64,000 nt of DNA, from assembly GCF_963675065.1 (NCBI RefSeq), contig NZ_OY775906.1, positions 2,396,001-2,460,000 on the forward strand, written 5' to 3'. The DNA comes from an uncultured Draconibacterium sp. (GTDB lineage Bacteria; Bacteroidota; Bacteroidia; Bacteroidales; Prolixibacteraceae). The translations under genes were made by a program, and so were the position numbers. The notes beneath the pieces are model-generated. The model searched no databases, had not been told where the DNA came from, and saw only the letters and a list, made by a program, of their open reading frames with translations. Positions 28,771 through 38,344 of this stretch are shown one piece after another (position 1 is the stretch's first letter; each line of letters opens with the position of its first letter).

Positions 28771-30387
28771 TTAATTATAATTTTCAGGTGTAGGGAATTC
28801 GCGCATTGGACTGTAACGAATATACGAATCAAAAACCTCCTTATCGGGCCCTACAACACGCGGATCGCCTGATTTCTTCAATTCGTTCATCAGCGCATTT
28901 TTCATTTCCTTTTCAATTGCGGAATAATCCGGATTCCCAGCCAGATTTTTCATACAAAACGGATCGTTTTTAATATCAAAAAGTTCAACTTCAGGTCTTT
29001 TGGCTACTGACAAGTTAAAGTAGGGTTCTATTTCCGGCTCATTGTGATGTTCCACAATATACGATTTTGTGGGTGCCGCATCAATGTCAGTAAATGCCCA
29101 GTCGGAATGATGTTTCCCATCTTCATCAATACCATACATTGGCAATAATTCATCCTCTGTTCCGGGTTTTATCCGCTGAGGAGCACCAGCGGGCCAGCGT
29201 TCCGGCTTCATGTTCCAGATGTAAAGGAAATCCTTACTGCGAATCATACGCTGAGGATAGCCCCAGTTTTTATAACGCGACGACGAATGCCTTTCACGCC
29301 CTGAAAACACATACTTTTTTGAAGGATCGACAATTCCCTGTTTCTTCGATTCAAGAATATTCAGCATACTTTTTCCTGCCATTGGAAGCATTCCTTTAGA
29401 ACTGTTTTTTGTTATGTCAAGAATAGTTGGAGCAAGGTCGGCAAAACTTACCGGATCGTCGACAATCCGTTTGCCCGGAAAGTTTTTTGGGTAACGAATG
29501 GCCATTGGCACATGGATACCGTAATCGTACCCATTAGCTTTTGCCCGCGGAAATGGCATGCCGTTGTCGGATGTTACAATTACAATGGTATTTTCCAGTT
29601 CGCCAATTTCATCAAGATATTCCAGCATATGTTGCAAGTGTATATCGAACCACTCTATTTCAATCGCATAATCCAGCATATCGCCCCTAACGATCCCATT
29701 ATCAGGGAAAAACTCAGGTACTTTTTTTATGGCATCTGGCTTTTTGTTGTTTCGTTTCCAGGAATCCTGTTCGTAGCCCCGGTGAGGTTCTTTAGCACCA
29801 TACCAAAAAAAGAATGGTTGATCTTCCCGAACGTTTTCAATGAAATACTTAAAGTTCGTGAAATAATTGATGTCACTAATTCCTTTGGCAGTTCGTTCAT
29901 CCTCTGGCGTTCCTTTTTTGTAAACAATGTGGCTGTGCTCAACACCGGCAGCGTTGATCGATCGCCAAAGCGAATCATTCGATGAACGGGCATATTGAAA
30001 CGGATCGACGCCCTTTCCTGTTCTTCCGGTAGCATAACCGTTAGCTTCAAGAACATCAACGAATGGAATGTATTTTTTCATCCACGAAGAAGCGTGTTGA
30101 CCAGACTGCTCATTTTGCCAGTGGTAACGGCCGGTTACAATGGTGCTACGACTTGGCGCGCAGCCCGGCGAGCCTGCAATACAGTTGCTAAAAAAAATTC
30201 CTTCACGGGCTACCCGGTCAAAGGCAGGAGTTTGTACAAACGAACAACCGGCAAAGCTTGTGTGTGCAAATGATTGGTCATCGCTGATGGCAAAAAGGAT
30301 ATTTGGCCTATTATTTTTTTGGTTTGCCAACGCTACAAACGAAAATAACAGAAGTAATATGAATAAAACAGGCTTTACTCCCTTCAT
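28771..30387 (-). CDS. Sulfatase (formylglycine-dependent, type I)
   Basis: Hydrolyses sulfate esters, probably from a glycan. Signal peptide about 1-21 (VALA). Metal-binding NILFAISDDQS (D36, D37) and the maturation motif C76-A-P-S-R in GCAPSRSTIVTGRYHW, where the Cys becomes formylglycine; VIVTSDNGMPFP supplies later metal ligands. Length 538 aa. No maturase (anSME) gene is in the window, so it must be elsewhere. Gene order between GH105 and GH67 puts desulfation in the same regulon as uronate removal and argues for a sulfated, uronic acid-containing substrate. Confidence 0.95.
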   Translation of the reverse strand: MKGVKPVLFILLLLFSFVALANQKNNRPNILFAISDDQSFAHTSFAGCSFVQTPAFDRVAREGIFFSNCIAGSPGCAPSRSTIVTGRYHWQNEQSGQHASSWMKKYIPFVDVLEANGYATGRTGKGVDPFQYARSSNDSLWRSINAAGVEHSHIVYKKGTPEDERTAKGISDINYFTNFKYFIENVREDQPFFFWYGAKEPHRGYEQDSWKRNNKKPDAIKKVPEFFPDNGIVRGDMLDYAIEIEWFDIHLQHMLEYLDEIGELENTIVIVTSDNGMPFPRAKANGYDYGIHVPMAIRYPKNFPGKRIVDDPVSFADLAPTILDITKNSSKGMLPMAGKSMLNILESKKQGIVDPSKKYVFSGRERHSSSRYKNWGYPQRMIRSKDFLYIWNMKPERWPAGAPQRIKPGTEDELLPMYGIDEDGKHHSDWAFTDIDAAPTKSYIVEHHNEPEIEPYFNLSVAKRPEVELFDIKNDPFCMKNLAGNPDYSAIEKEMKNALMNELKKSGDPRVVGPDKEVFDSYIRYSPMREFPTPENYN

Positions 30388-30539
30388 GAAACTTACATTT
30401 TGACTATTGAATTATCGTCTTTCCAATACAATTTTTTCTTTGTTCTTCTCCACTTCAAATAGTTCTATGAAACTACACTTACAACAGGATAAGAATATTT
30501 ATTTTCTTTATTAATTATGAGATTTTTTGACGAAGCTGC

Positions 30540-31646
30540 CTATTTTTCCAAAAGAGCATTTACACACCCTATATACGGAGCCTGTCCATGAAAATCTCCA
30601 ACAGGGCGAGGACGATCATAGTAATATTGCTTATCGTTCTTTTTGCCTGTTCCTATACAAACTTCGGTTACATTACCTTGTTCATCAATGTACGTAACCA
30701 TTGCCAACCATGCTTTACGCGCTGCAGGGCGATACTCTTCAACATCGAGCCAACCATGTTTTACGCCCATAATAAAGGCATAGGTAAACATTGCTGTTCC
30801 TGATGTTTCGGGCCAAAAATCGGGTTCATCAATGAGTTGATTCCACATACCGCCTGGTTGTTGATACGCTTTCAGACTTTTCATCATGGCTAAATAACCT
30901 TCCATAATACGAGGACGGTCTTTATGATTCTCGGGCAAATCAAGCAGCAAATCGGCCATCCCTACTGCCATCCATCCGTTTCCCCTTGCCCAGTAATAAG
31001 GCACATCAGGTGCATGATAGAAAAGTCCGTTGGGACGTTGTATTTCATCCAAATAAAGCACCATTTCATTTGCCACCCGATCAATATATTTCGGATCACC
31101 AGTTACCTTATATGCCTGGTTTTGTACGACTGTGATCATATACATATCGTCGATCCAAAGGCGGGTTTGCCACGAATATCCTTTCTTGTGCCATTCGCGT
31201 TCTTCTTCGTTGGCATTGGCTGGAAGAGTCCATTGCGATTCAGCATAGGGTAATCCAAGTTCCAGGTAACGTTCATCTTTGGTCATGGTATATAATCTCA
31301 AAGGCAGGCTACCAAACATATTCTGATCTACATGAATCGGAGGAGGAAGAAGATCTTTTTCGATATGAAACAATAATTCAAAACGTGTTCTTAGCTCCTT
31401 TAATAATTTTTGATCATTGGTTAGTTCGGCGAATTTAAGCGCGCCGTACCATGTACAAACTTCAGCATAGTGTATTCCTCTGTCGCCATAAAGCTGATGT
31501 TTACTTTCCAGAAAACGTGTGCTCAGCTTTTCTCCAACAGTTGTGGGATTTGCCATTACAGGAAAATCATCAAAATAATTTTGAGCTAGGCAAATACTAG
31601 TCAATAACAGTGCAATTGCTAATAATAAAAAGGATGAAAGTTTCAT
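30540..31646 (-). CDS. GH105/GH88-type unsaturated uronyl hydrolase
   Basis: Hydrates and releases the delta-4,5-unsaturated uronic acid left by polysaccharide lyases. Signal peptide about 1-21 (CLAQ). (alpha/alpha)6 barrel with TWYGALKFAELT, the catalytic-region WIDDMYM (D166/D167), GLFYHAPDVPYYWARGNGWMAVGMADLL and DFWPETSGTAMFTYAF, all characteristic of GH105. Length 368 aa is typical. First enzyme gene after susCD (297-bp gap with a strong hairpin). No polysaccharide lyase accompanies it within this window. Confidence 0.88.
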   Translation of the reverse strand: MKLSSFLLLAIALLLTSICLAQNYFDDFPVMANPTTVGEKLSTRFLESKHQLYGDRGIHYAEVCTWYGALKFAELTNDQKLLKELRTRFELLFHIEKDLLPPPIHVDQNMFGSLPLRLYTMTKDERYLELGLPYAESQWTLPANANEEEREWHKKGYSWQTRLWIDDMYMITVVQNQAYKVTGDPKYIDRVANEMVLYLDEIQRPNGLFYHAPDVPYYWARGNGWMAVGMADLLLDLPENHKDRPRIMEGYLAMMKSLKAYQQPGGMWNQLIDEPDFWPETSGTAMFTYAFIMGVKHGWLDVEEYRPAARKAWLAMVTYIDEQGNVTEVCIGTGKKNDKQYYYDRPRPVGDFHGQAPYIGCVNALLEK

Positions 31647-31889
31647 TTTTAAATCGATTTATTAAAAGTTTAGATTGGTTTCAAAGTAAAGGTTGAAAAT
31701 AACAGTTACGGTATACTTTTCATAGTAAAATTGTTCTTTTTAAAAGACAAATGTACTTTAGACTATTAATCTGTATTTCACCATAGTTCCTGACATTCAC
31801 TTATCAGTTATTATCTATTAAACAAACTACTTTTTATCCCCCTTATAAACCTTAAACTTTAGATTGTACTTCTCTCCTTTTTAAGATAT

Positions 31890-31927
31890 AACCTTGAAGC
31901 AAATGATTTTACATCTGCTCCAAGGTT
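31890..31927 (-). other. Long stem-loop after susD
   Basis: 16-bp stem with two G.U pairs (31890-31905 with 31912-31927) and a 6-nt loop, 16 bp beyond the susD stop. On the minus strand it is followed by ATATCTTAAAAAGG, with no clean T-run, so it fits a partial terminator or a 3' stabiliser that raises susCD mRNA over the enzyme genes. The remaining 31647-31889 shows only AT-rich sequence with no gene. Confidence 0.7.
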
Positions 31928-31943
31928 GTATTGTAGTTATAAA

Positions 31944-33698
31944 TTAATATCCCGGATTCTGCTCTAACTCAGCTTCCGTATTTTTTTGAATTTCACTGTA
32001 GTGAATTGCGAATAAATCTTGATGGTCACCAATGTTAGCTCCCACAATAGGGTTTACTTTGCGGTTACGTTCAACAAGTTGGCCTAACCTACCTAGTGTA
32101 AATATTCGGAGCTTCTCAAAGTGTAACTCCCTCAATTGCTCATCCATAATATAATCAATATCAACATCTGCAGCTGCAACATCCGGAGCATTTGCCCTGC
32201 TGCGAACTACGTTAATATCGGCGGCAGCATTGGTTTTTTCTCCTTTCCCAAGATATGCTTCTGCACGTAACAAATACGTGTCTGCCAAACGAATCATATA
32301 ATGTTTTCTCCAGGTTTGCTCAGCAGATCCCAACATGGTACCCGGAATGGTTTGATCCGTATCCCAGAATTCTAATGGATGTTTTTCCGGAGTAGTCACT
32401 TTCATAATCATTGGATAAAAATAACGCATTGAATCCACGTTGGTTTCTTTTACCAGTGGCAGATTATCTGCATAAACCCACTTTCCATGGTATTCACTTC
32501 CCGGATTGTTCACTTTCACGTCGCGAACAATGTTATGAGGCGCATTACGAATGTCTTCATCCCAACCACTTTTTTCCCAAAGAGTTGTAAAGAAGTAATC
32601 ACTCGGACGAACATACCCTTGCGAGCGGCCCATGTAATAAGTACTTGGCAATCGGCATATTGTGGCCGTTGTTCCATCGCTTTGGCGTACTGTGGCTCTT
32701 GTAATGTAAGGGCCTACAAAACGCTCCAGTTCATATTGGCGATCGCCACCACCCGGCACATTATAACTGTATTGCAGGTTCCATATTGATTCGGTATTTC
32801 CGATTGAACGATCCTGGTTTCCCTGACGGAACAAATCCCAGTAAACGTCTTTATTATCGCCTCTTGCCCAGAAAAAATCAGGATGTGCGGTTTCATTCAT
32901 TCGTGTACCAAAACGTTCTGTCATTAAGGCTGTTGCCGGATGATCGATAACTTTAGAAGCTTCGATTATTGCTTTATCCCATTCGTTTAAACTAAGGTAA
33001 ACCTCGGATAAAACATGACTTGCTGCCAGGCGATTAATTCTTGATTCAGGAGCCACATCGATATCGGCTAAATTTGCGGCGGCAAATTCCAGATCGGCTG
33101 CAGCTTGCTCATATGTTTCCTGACGTGTAGCGCGTACATAATCCTTTTTAGGTTCCGATGTTTCTTTTAGAACAATAGGAACTCCTCCCCAAAGGTGTGC
33201 CAGTTTCATATAAGCAAATCCTCTGAAAAAGCGTGCTTCTGCCTCTATTTCCTTCTGCTCGTCGGCAGTTAGGTCACTATCTTCTCCAACCGAACGACCA
33301 ATAATAACGTTGGCATCGTAAATAATTTCGTAGAAAATCTTCCACAAATCCAGTTGTTTTCCCTGCGCTCCCCAGCGAGATGTAAAATCATTGTTTCCCT
33401 GAGTATCGAAATAAGTTAATGCCAAATCGGTTCCGTACCATGTAAAACGAGGGTTGTCGTCGCGTCCTCGTTCGCCCCACAGACGGTTGCGCACAATAAC
33501 ATGTAAGTGATATACAGCTGCTTCAAAATCCTGGTATGTTACATAAGAGTTTGACGGAGCTAAAAAATCTACCGGTTCTTCCTTTAAGTAAGCTTCTTCA
33601 TCGCAAGAAACTCCTAGCGTGAAAAAAAGGATTAAAATTGCAACCCTGCTCATCAGGGTTTTGCTTATTACAGCGAATTTATTTCTATTATGTTTCAT
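31944..33698 (-). CDS. SusD/RagB family nutrient-binding outer membrane lipoprotein
   Basis: Glycan-binding lid of the second SusCD pair. Lipoprotein signal (LFFTLGVSC) followed by DEEAYLKEEPVDFL; helical scaffold with EAEARFFRGFAYMKLAHLWGGVPIVLKET, the canonical SusD segment; RLADTYLLRAEAYLGKGEKTNAAADINVVRSRAN and EQLRELHFEKLRIFTLGRLG are the C-terminal hallmarks. 584 aa is standard. It follows susC by 14 bp, so the two are surely co-transcribed. Confidence 0.96.
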   Translation of the reverse strand: MKHNRNKFAVISKTLMSRVAILILFFTLGVSCDEEAYLKEEPVDFLAPSNSYVTYQDFEAAVYHLHVIVRNRLWGERGRDDNPRFTWYGTDLALTYFDTQGNNDFTSRWGAQGKQLDLWKIFYEIIYDANVIIGRSVGEDSDLTADEQKEIEAEARFFRGFAYMKLAHLWGGVPIVLKETSEPKKDYVRATRQETYEQAAADLEFAAANLADIDVAPESRINRLAASHVLSEVYLSLNEWDKAIIEASKVIDHPATALMTERFGTRMNETAHPDFFWARGDNKDVYWDLFRQGNQDRSIGNTESIWNLQYSYNVPGGGDRQYELERFVGPYITRATVRQSDGTTATICRLPSTYYMGRSQGYVRPSDYFFTTLWEKSGWDEDIRNAPHNIVRDVKVNNPGSEYHGKWVYADNLPLVKETNVDSMRYFYPMIMKVTTPEKHPLEFWDTDQTIPGTMLGSAEQTWRKHYMIRLADTYLLRAEAYLGKGEKTNAAADINVVRSRANAPDVAAADVDIDYIMDEQLRELHFEKLRIFTLGRLGQLVERNRKVNPIVGANIGDHQDLFAIHYSEIQKNTEAELEQNPGY

Positions 33699-33712
33699 TT
33701 TGATGTCCTTTT

Positions 33713-36700
33713 TTAAAGTTCAATATTCAGTCCAATTGTATAGCTCTTCATTACCGGACGCCCATCAAGTGTTACACTCTGACCTGTTTCCGGGTCCCAT
33801 CCTTGCCAGTCGGTAATGGTTAGTAAATTTTTACCACTTATAAATAAGCGTAAGTTTTCAATATTTAGTTTGTTGAGAATATTGCTGTTAAAATTATATC
33901 CCAACGACATATCCTGTAAGCGAATAAAATTACGCTGAGCATAGGTTCTTCCCTTCATATCGCCGGGCTGTCGCAATGAGTTTTTCTGATACTTCGCATC
34001 TGGGTTTTCAGGTAACCAGTAATTATCGTAACCTTTAGGATAATTTTCGTTGTATTGATCGCCATACTGAACGTAATTCAAATCGTTAGCCTGCATATAG
34101 AAATCTTTTCCTCCCTGTATTGAATTGATAAAGAAGCTCAGCGACCAGTCTTTGTATTGAAAACGGTTGTTTAGTCCGAAACGGTAACCCGGATCAGAAT
34201 AACCAAGAATAATTTTATCGTTTTCAGGATTTATTCCACCGTCACCTTCAACCTGATCAACGATCTTATTTGTTCCCACATCAAAACCTGAAGGAATTTC
34301 CTCGTCCAACTGATAAATCTCACCACTAATTTCGTATCCATATATGGTATTGAGCGGATGACCAATAAACAGTCCTTCCGATATCAGGTCGTCTTCAACT
34401 CCATCTCCGTCATTGTCGGCTCCCAACAGTTCTTTCAACTCATCTCTGTTTCGTGAGAATGAAAATTCGCTGGTCCAGCTAAAATCTTTATTCTGAATAT
34501 TAACCGAGTTAATTGAAAGCTCGATACCGCTGTTGTGTATTTTTCCAAGGTTATCGGGAAACTTATTAAAGCGACCAATATTAGGGATATCAACCGTATA
34601 CAACAGGTTGGATGTATTGTTATTGTAATAGTTAATTGATCCGTTTATTCTTGAATCAAGAAAACCAAAATCCACTCCAAGGTTTATTCCAGTTGTTGTT
34701 TCCCATTTTAACGAAGGACTCGCAAGACTATTTACGGCCTGTGTATAAATACTTGAGCCACTTGCATCAACATAATTATAACCACCACTAACTTTGGCCA
34801 TGGTTTGGTATCTTCCAACGGTTCGGTTACCACTTTGTCCATACGAAGCGCGTACTTTCATGTAGTTCATTACGTCGGAAATACGCTCAAAAAATGGTTC
34901 TTCCGAAACTGTCCAACCAATTGATCCTGAAGGGAAGAAACCGAATTTGTTGTTTTCGCTAAAACCCGAAAATCCATCTCTACGGAAAGTACCGGTTAAC
35001 ATGTATTTGTTTTTGTAGCTGTAGAAAAAGCGCCCCATCGAGAAAAGACTTGATTCTTTCCATCCGCCGGATTTGGCTTCCTGCAATTCGCTTTCTCCAA
35101 ACTGCAGGGCATTGTAACCCAATACATCGTTTATAAAAATCGATCCAACTCCGGTAGTATATTCGTATTCACGTTCCTCAATACCATATACAAATGTTAC
35201 GTCAATACTGTGGTCGTCGCCAATCTTGCGTTTATAATTTAAGTTGTTATCTAACGATACATCTACACGGCGATTGTTTTCTTTGCTTCCCCTTCCCTGA
35301 AAGTTCTCATCCCATGGACGGAAAATATAATACCGGTTCATGGTTTGGTTGTTGGCATAGTTTACTTTGTAGGTTAAACCTTTTAAGAACGGGAACTTAA
35401 TTTCGGCATAAATATTCCCAAATAAATTTTGCCTTACATCTTCATTATCAGCTTCAACTACAACTAAAGGGTTTAACCACGCATTGTTTTCCAACATTGG
35501 AAGCACATCACCGTTTTCGTCATAAGCCGTTTCAAATGGCATAATATAACGCGAGCTTGTACCCGGCGAAACACCTGAATAATCGGACGTTGAGAAAAAA
35601 GACTGCACACCAACAGTCAACCAGTCGGTTACTTTGCTGTCGATATTTATACGGGCGTTAATACGCTCATAACCTTCATTAATCATGTACCCCTGCTGAT
35701 CGGTATATCCAACCGAAATAAAGTAGTTACTGTAATCGGTTTGATTGGCCAAACTAAGGTTGTGGCTATTCGTGTACATGTTATCGTTGGTAAGCAAATT
35801 GTACCAATCGGTTGATTTTCCAGCCAAATAATTTTCGCTTTGCTGGTTGGTTTTAAAGTACGGGCTTACATCCCAGTCAGGATTTGGATCGATATACCCC
35901 GACTCTTCAGTACGACTTTCACGCCATTCGTTTTCAGCGATCTTTTCAACAAAATAATCAGAATCTCCTGGTTTTAATTCGTTAATTGGCGTATCAAACG
36001 AGTATTTTGCCGAGTAATTGATAATTGGTCGTCCGTTTGGTTTGCTGTTTTTTCGGGTTGTTGTAATAATAATTACACCATTAGCGGCCTGCGATCCGTA
36101 AACTGCCGTTGCACTATTATCCTTCAGGATATCGATTGAACTGATATCGTTTGGATTAATATCAATAATTCGTCCGCGAAAAATTACTCCGTCAAGAATA
36201 ATTAACGGATTTTGAGTCCCTGATAACGAAGTACGTCCACGAATGGAAATAGATGGTCCCTGTCCGGCAGTATTCACTTGTCCAACATTTAAACCGGCAA
36301 CTGCACCTTGCAATGCCTGTGTTAAAGTAGTACTCGACTGATCTCTGAAATCATTCATATCAATATTGGTAATTGCCCCGGTTAAATCGCTCTTTTTCAT
36401 CGAGCCATAACCTACGGCAACCACTTCTTCAATTCCAATAGCATCAACTTCCAAGGTAATATTTATTTCCTGCTGGGTGCCAACTTCCACTTCCTGCGAC
36501 ATCATACCAATAAACGAAAACTGCAGGGTTTCGTCGGCAGCAACATTAGGAAGCGAATATCGTCCGTCAGCATTGGTAACGGTTCCTTTTGTGGTTCCTT
36601 TAACAATTACGGTAACTCCCGGCAGCGGTATACCACCTTTATCGGTTACCATCCCCGTAATTGGCATTTGTACTCCACGCCCCAATAATTCTTTTCCATC

Positions 36701-37072
36701 GGCCACCCCCGAGTTTTTAACGATTATATGTCGGTCGATAATTTCGTAAGAGTAGTTGGTTTCCGAAAATGCGTTTGTTAATATTTCGTTGATATTCGAT
36801 TTTTCGGTACGAATGGTTATTTTGTGTGATAAATCAATCTCGTCACTGTCATAAAAAAAGCGAAACTCACTGTTTTCTTCAATTTGTTTAAATACTTCAG
36901 CTAACCGGGCATTTTTCATGTTCAATGTTAACTTCGTTGATTGCGCATAGGTAGAAGCCGAAACCTGCACCAGTGCAATCATGACTAGCAAACATGTAAT
37001 CTTCATAATTTTCATAAATTTTTTGAAATGAGTGACACAATTCTCCTCATTGCAAATGTTAGTTTTTTTCAT
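33713..37072 (-). CDS. SusC-like TonB-dependent transducer with STN domain
   Basis: Imports glycan fragments and also signals their presence. Order: signal peptide to about 43 (ASTYAQ), STN domain about 47-118 (NMKNARLAEVFKQIEENSEFRF), carboxypeptidase-regulatory-like beta-sandwich about 138-207 (GMVTDKGGIPLPGVTVIVKGT), VAVGYG linker about 218-223, plug about 225-340 (SIRGRTSLSGTQNPLIILDGV, ATAVYGSQAANGVIII), then barrel to the terminal LNIEL. The STN domain normally contacts a FecR-type anti-sigma factor in the periplasm; such a gene lies directly upstream. Length 1119 aa fits the class. A second ATG at 37015 is an alternative start. Confidence 0.97.
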   Translation of the reverse strand: MKKTNICNEENCVTHFKKFMKIMKITCLLVMIALVQVSASTYAQSTKLTLNMKNARLAEVFKQIEENSEFRFFYDSDEIDLSHKITIRTEKSNINEILTNAFSETNYSYEIIDRHIIVKNSGVADGKELLGRGVQMPITGMVTDKGGIPLPGVTVIVKGTTKGTVTNADGRYSLPNVAADETLQFSFIGMMSQEVEVGTQQEINITLEVDAIGIEEVVAVGYGSMKKSDLTGAITNIDMNDFRDQSSTTLTQALQGAVAGLNVGQVNTAGQGPSISIRGRTSLSGTQNPLIILDGVIFRGRIIDINPNDISSIDILKDNSATAVYGSQAANGVIIITTTRKNSKPNGRPIINYSAKYSFDTPINELKPGDSDYFVEKIAENEWRESRTEESGYIDPNPDWDVSPYFKTNQQSENYLAGKSTDWYNLLTNDNMYTNSHNLSLANQTDYSNYFISVGYTDQQGYMINEGYERINARINIDSKVTDWLTVGVQSFFSTSDYSGVSPGTSSRYIMPFETAYDENGDVLPMLENNAWLNPLVVVEADNEDVRQNLFGNIYAEIKFPFLKGLTYKVNYANNQTMNRYYIFRPWDENFQGRGSKENNRRVDVSLDNNLNYKRKIGDDHSIDVTFVYGIEEREYEYTTGVGSIFINDVLGYNALQFGESELQEAKSGGWKESSLFSMGRFFYSYKNKYMLTGTFRRDGFSGFSENNKFGFFPSGSIGWTVSEEPFFERISDVMNYMKVRASYGQSGNRTVGRYQTMAKVSGGYNYVDASGSSIYTQAVNSLASPSLKWETTTGINLGVDFGFLDSRINGSINYYNNNTSNLLYTVDIPNIGRFNKFPDNLGKIHNSGIELSINSVNIQNKDFSWTSEFSFSRNRDELKELLGADNDGDGVEDDLISEGLFIGHPLNTIYGYEISGEIYQLDEEIPSGFDVGTNKIVDQVEGDGGINPENDKIILGYSDPGYRFGLNNRFQYKDWSLSFFINSIQGGKDFYMQANDLNYVQYGDQYNENYPKGYDNYWLPENPDAKYQKNSLRQPGDMKGRTYAQRNFIRLQDMSLGYNFNSNILNKLNIENLRLFISGKNLLTITDWQGWDPETGQSVTLDGRPVMKSYTIGLNIEL

Positions 37073-37125
37073 ACATTTAACGTGTTAAAGTTCGATAATT
37101 GAGCCTAATGGCTTATTTATTGATT

Positions 37126-37153
37126 AAAAAAGGAAATATTAGAAGTATTTCCT
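37126..37153 (-). terminator. Terminator between fecR and susC
   Basis: 8-bp stem (37131-37138 with 37146-37153), 7-nt loop, followed on the minus strand by six T (37131-37126). A further 11-bp hairpin with one G.U lies just before it on the minus strand (about 37158-37185). Together they uncouple the regulator transcript from susC, which must then have its own promoter in the roughly 50 bp before its ATG, probably the sigma-dependent one. Confidence 0.75.
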
Positions 37154-37230
37154 GACAGACGGGAAGTGCGGCCAGGCATTTCCCGTTTTTAGTTCATAAA
37201 TTTGGTTTGTCACATACGCATTGCTTTTAG

Positions 37231-38211
37231 CTATTTATCAATATAAATTTTTCCACTTTCAAAGGTGTATTCAAAGGGTTCTCCTGAGGCGATTTTAAAT
37301 GCTTCCATAAGAGTATAGATATTGTCATCCACACTTAAAGTACCTGTAAAAGTGCGTGATTTAAGCTCTTCGTCGCCGAATATAATTTCAACATTGTAAA
37401 TACGGGAAATTTTGGTTGCCAGCGAATCAAAACGTTCATCTTTAAAACTATACACGCCTTTTTGCCAATAATCGAAAAAACCATCAGGGATAGTTGAATC
37501 ATACATCTTCCCGGAAGCTTTCTCATAAACTAAACTATGCATTGGACTTACCATAAAAGACTTGTAATTTTCTTCGGTGCCCCCTAAATGAATATCAAAT
37601 TGTATTTTCCCTGAAACCAATTCCGCTTTTACCTGATCATCTTCGGGATAAGCTACTACAGCAAATTTTGTCCCCAACACTTTTATGCGATGTTTCCCAA
37701 CATTCACAATAAAAGGATGTTTTTTGTCGTGTGTTACTTCAAAAAAGCCTTCGCCTTCCAACTGCACATCTCTAAAATCGCCAACAAAACTTTCGGGATA
37801 AACCAAACGGCTGCCATTGCTAAGCCACACTTTTGATCCATCGGGCAAAACAACCGAAGTGCGGTTACCTTTTGGTACCATTATTTCGTTCATAGCAATT
37901 TCATTATCGAAACCTGCATACTGCAAAAAATAACCTGCAGATACAGCCAATATTATTATCGCTGCGTATTTTGCAATAGCATTTAAAACCGACTTTCTCC
38001 GGCCTTTAACACCCCGCTTTACGGCCTCGTATCCTTTATTAATGGTTATTTCATCCATTTCACTTCCGGTTTGCAGCATGGCCCAAAGCGTTTTGTATCG
38101 AATATATTGTTTGGTGTGTTCGCCCGATTCATTCACAAAATCATATAATTCCTCTGAATCTGTTAGCGACTTATTCTCTGCTATTTTATGTAGTAGTTTT
38201 TCCGAATCCAT
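37231..38211 (-). CDS. FecR family anti-sigma factor
   Basis: Inner-membrane anti-sigma factor that holds the ECF sigma factor until the STN domain of the SusC protein signals. Cytoplasmic N-terminus about 1-85, one transmembrane helix about 87-105 (YAAIIILAVSAGYFL), FecR domain about 115-215 (VPKGNRTSVVLPDGSKVWLSNGSRLVYPESF, GEGFFEVTHDKKHPFIV), and a C-terminal DUF4974-type domain about 255-326 (FDSLATKISRIYNVEIIF, FTGTLSVDDNI). 326 aa is normal. It follows the sigma gene by 133 bp. Confidence 0.95.
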   Translation of the reverse strand: MDSEKLLHKIAENKSLTDSEELYDFVNESGEHTKQYIRYKTLWAMLQTGSEMDEITINKGYEAVKRGVKGRRKSVLNAIAKYAAIIILAVSAGYFLQYAGFDNEIAMNEIMVPKGNRTSVVLPDGSKVWLSNGSRLVYPESFVGDFRDVQLEGEGFFEVTHDKKHPFIVNVGKHRIKVLGTKFAVVAYPEDDQVKAELVSGKIQFDIHLGGTEENYKSFMVSPMHSLVYEKASGKMYDSTIPDGFFDYWQKGVYSFKDERFDSLATKISRIYNVEIIFGDEELKSRTFTGTLSVDDNIYTLMEAFKIASGEPFEYTFESGKIYIDK

Positions 38212-38344
38212 TTTGCGATTGTTACATGTATAATGACTAAGCCTAGCATTACCCTTGCTTAAAAATCATTTTTTTTGAATTTTTCTGACACAACAGAGCC
38301 AAATACACTGAATATCTGCACATTAAACAGATGTATTTTTTTGA

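Noticed and set aside
28752..28832. N-terminal extension of the GH67 gene
   Set aside because: Would overlap the sulfatase 3' end by about 60 bp and hide the lipoprotein signal; internal ATG at 28751 is better.
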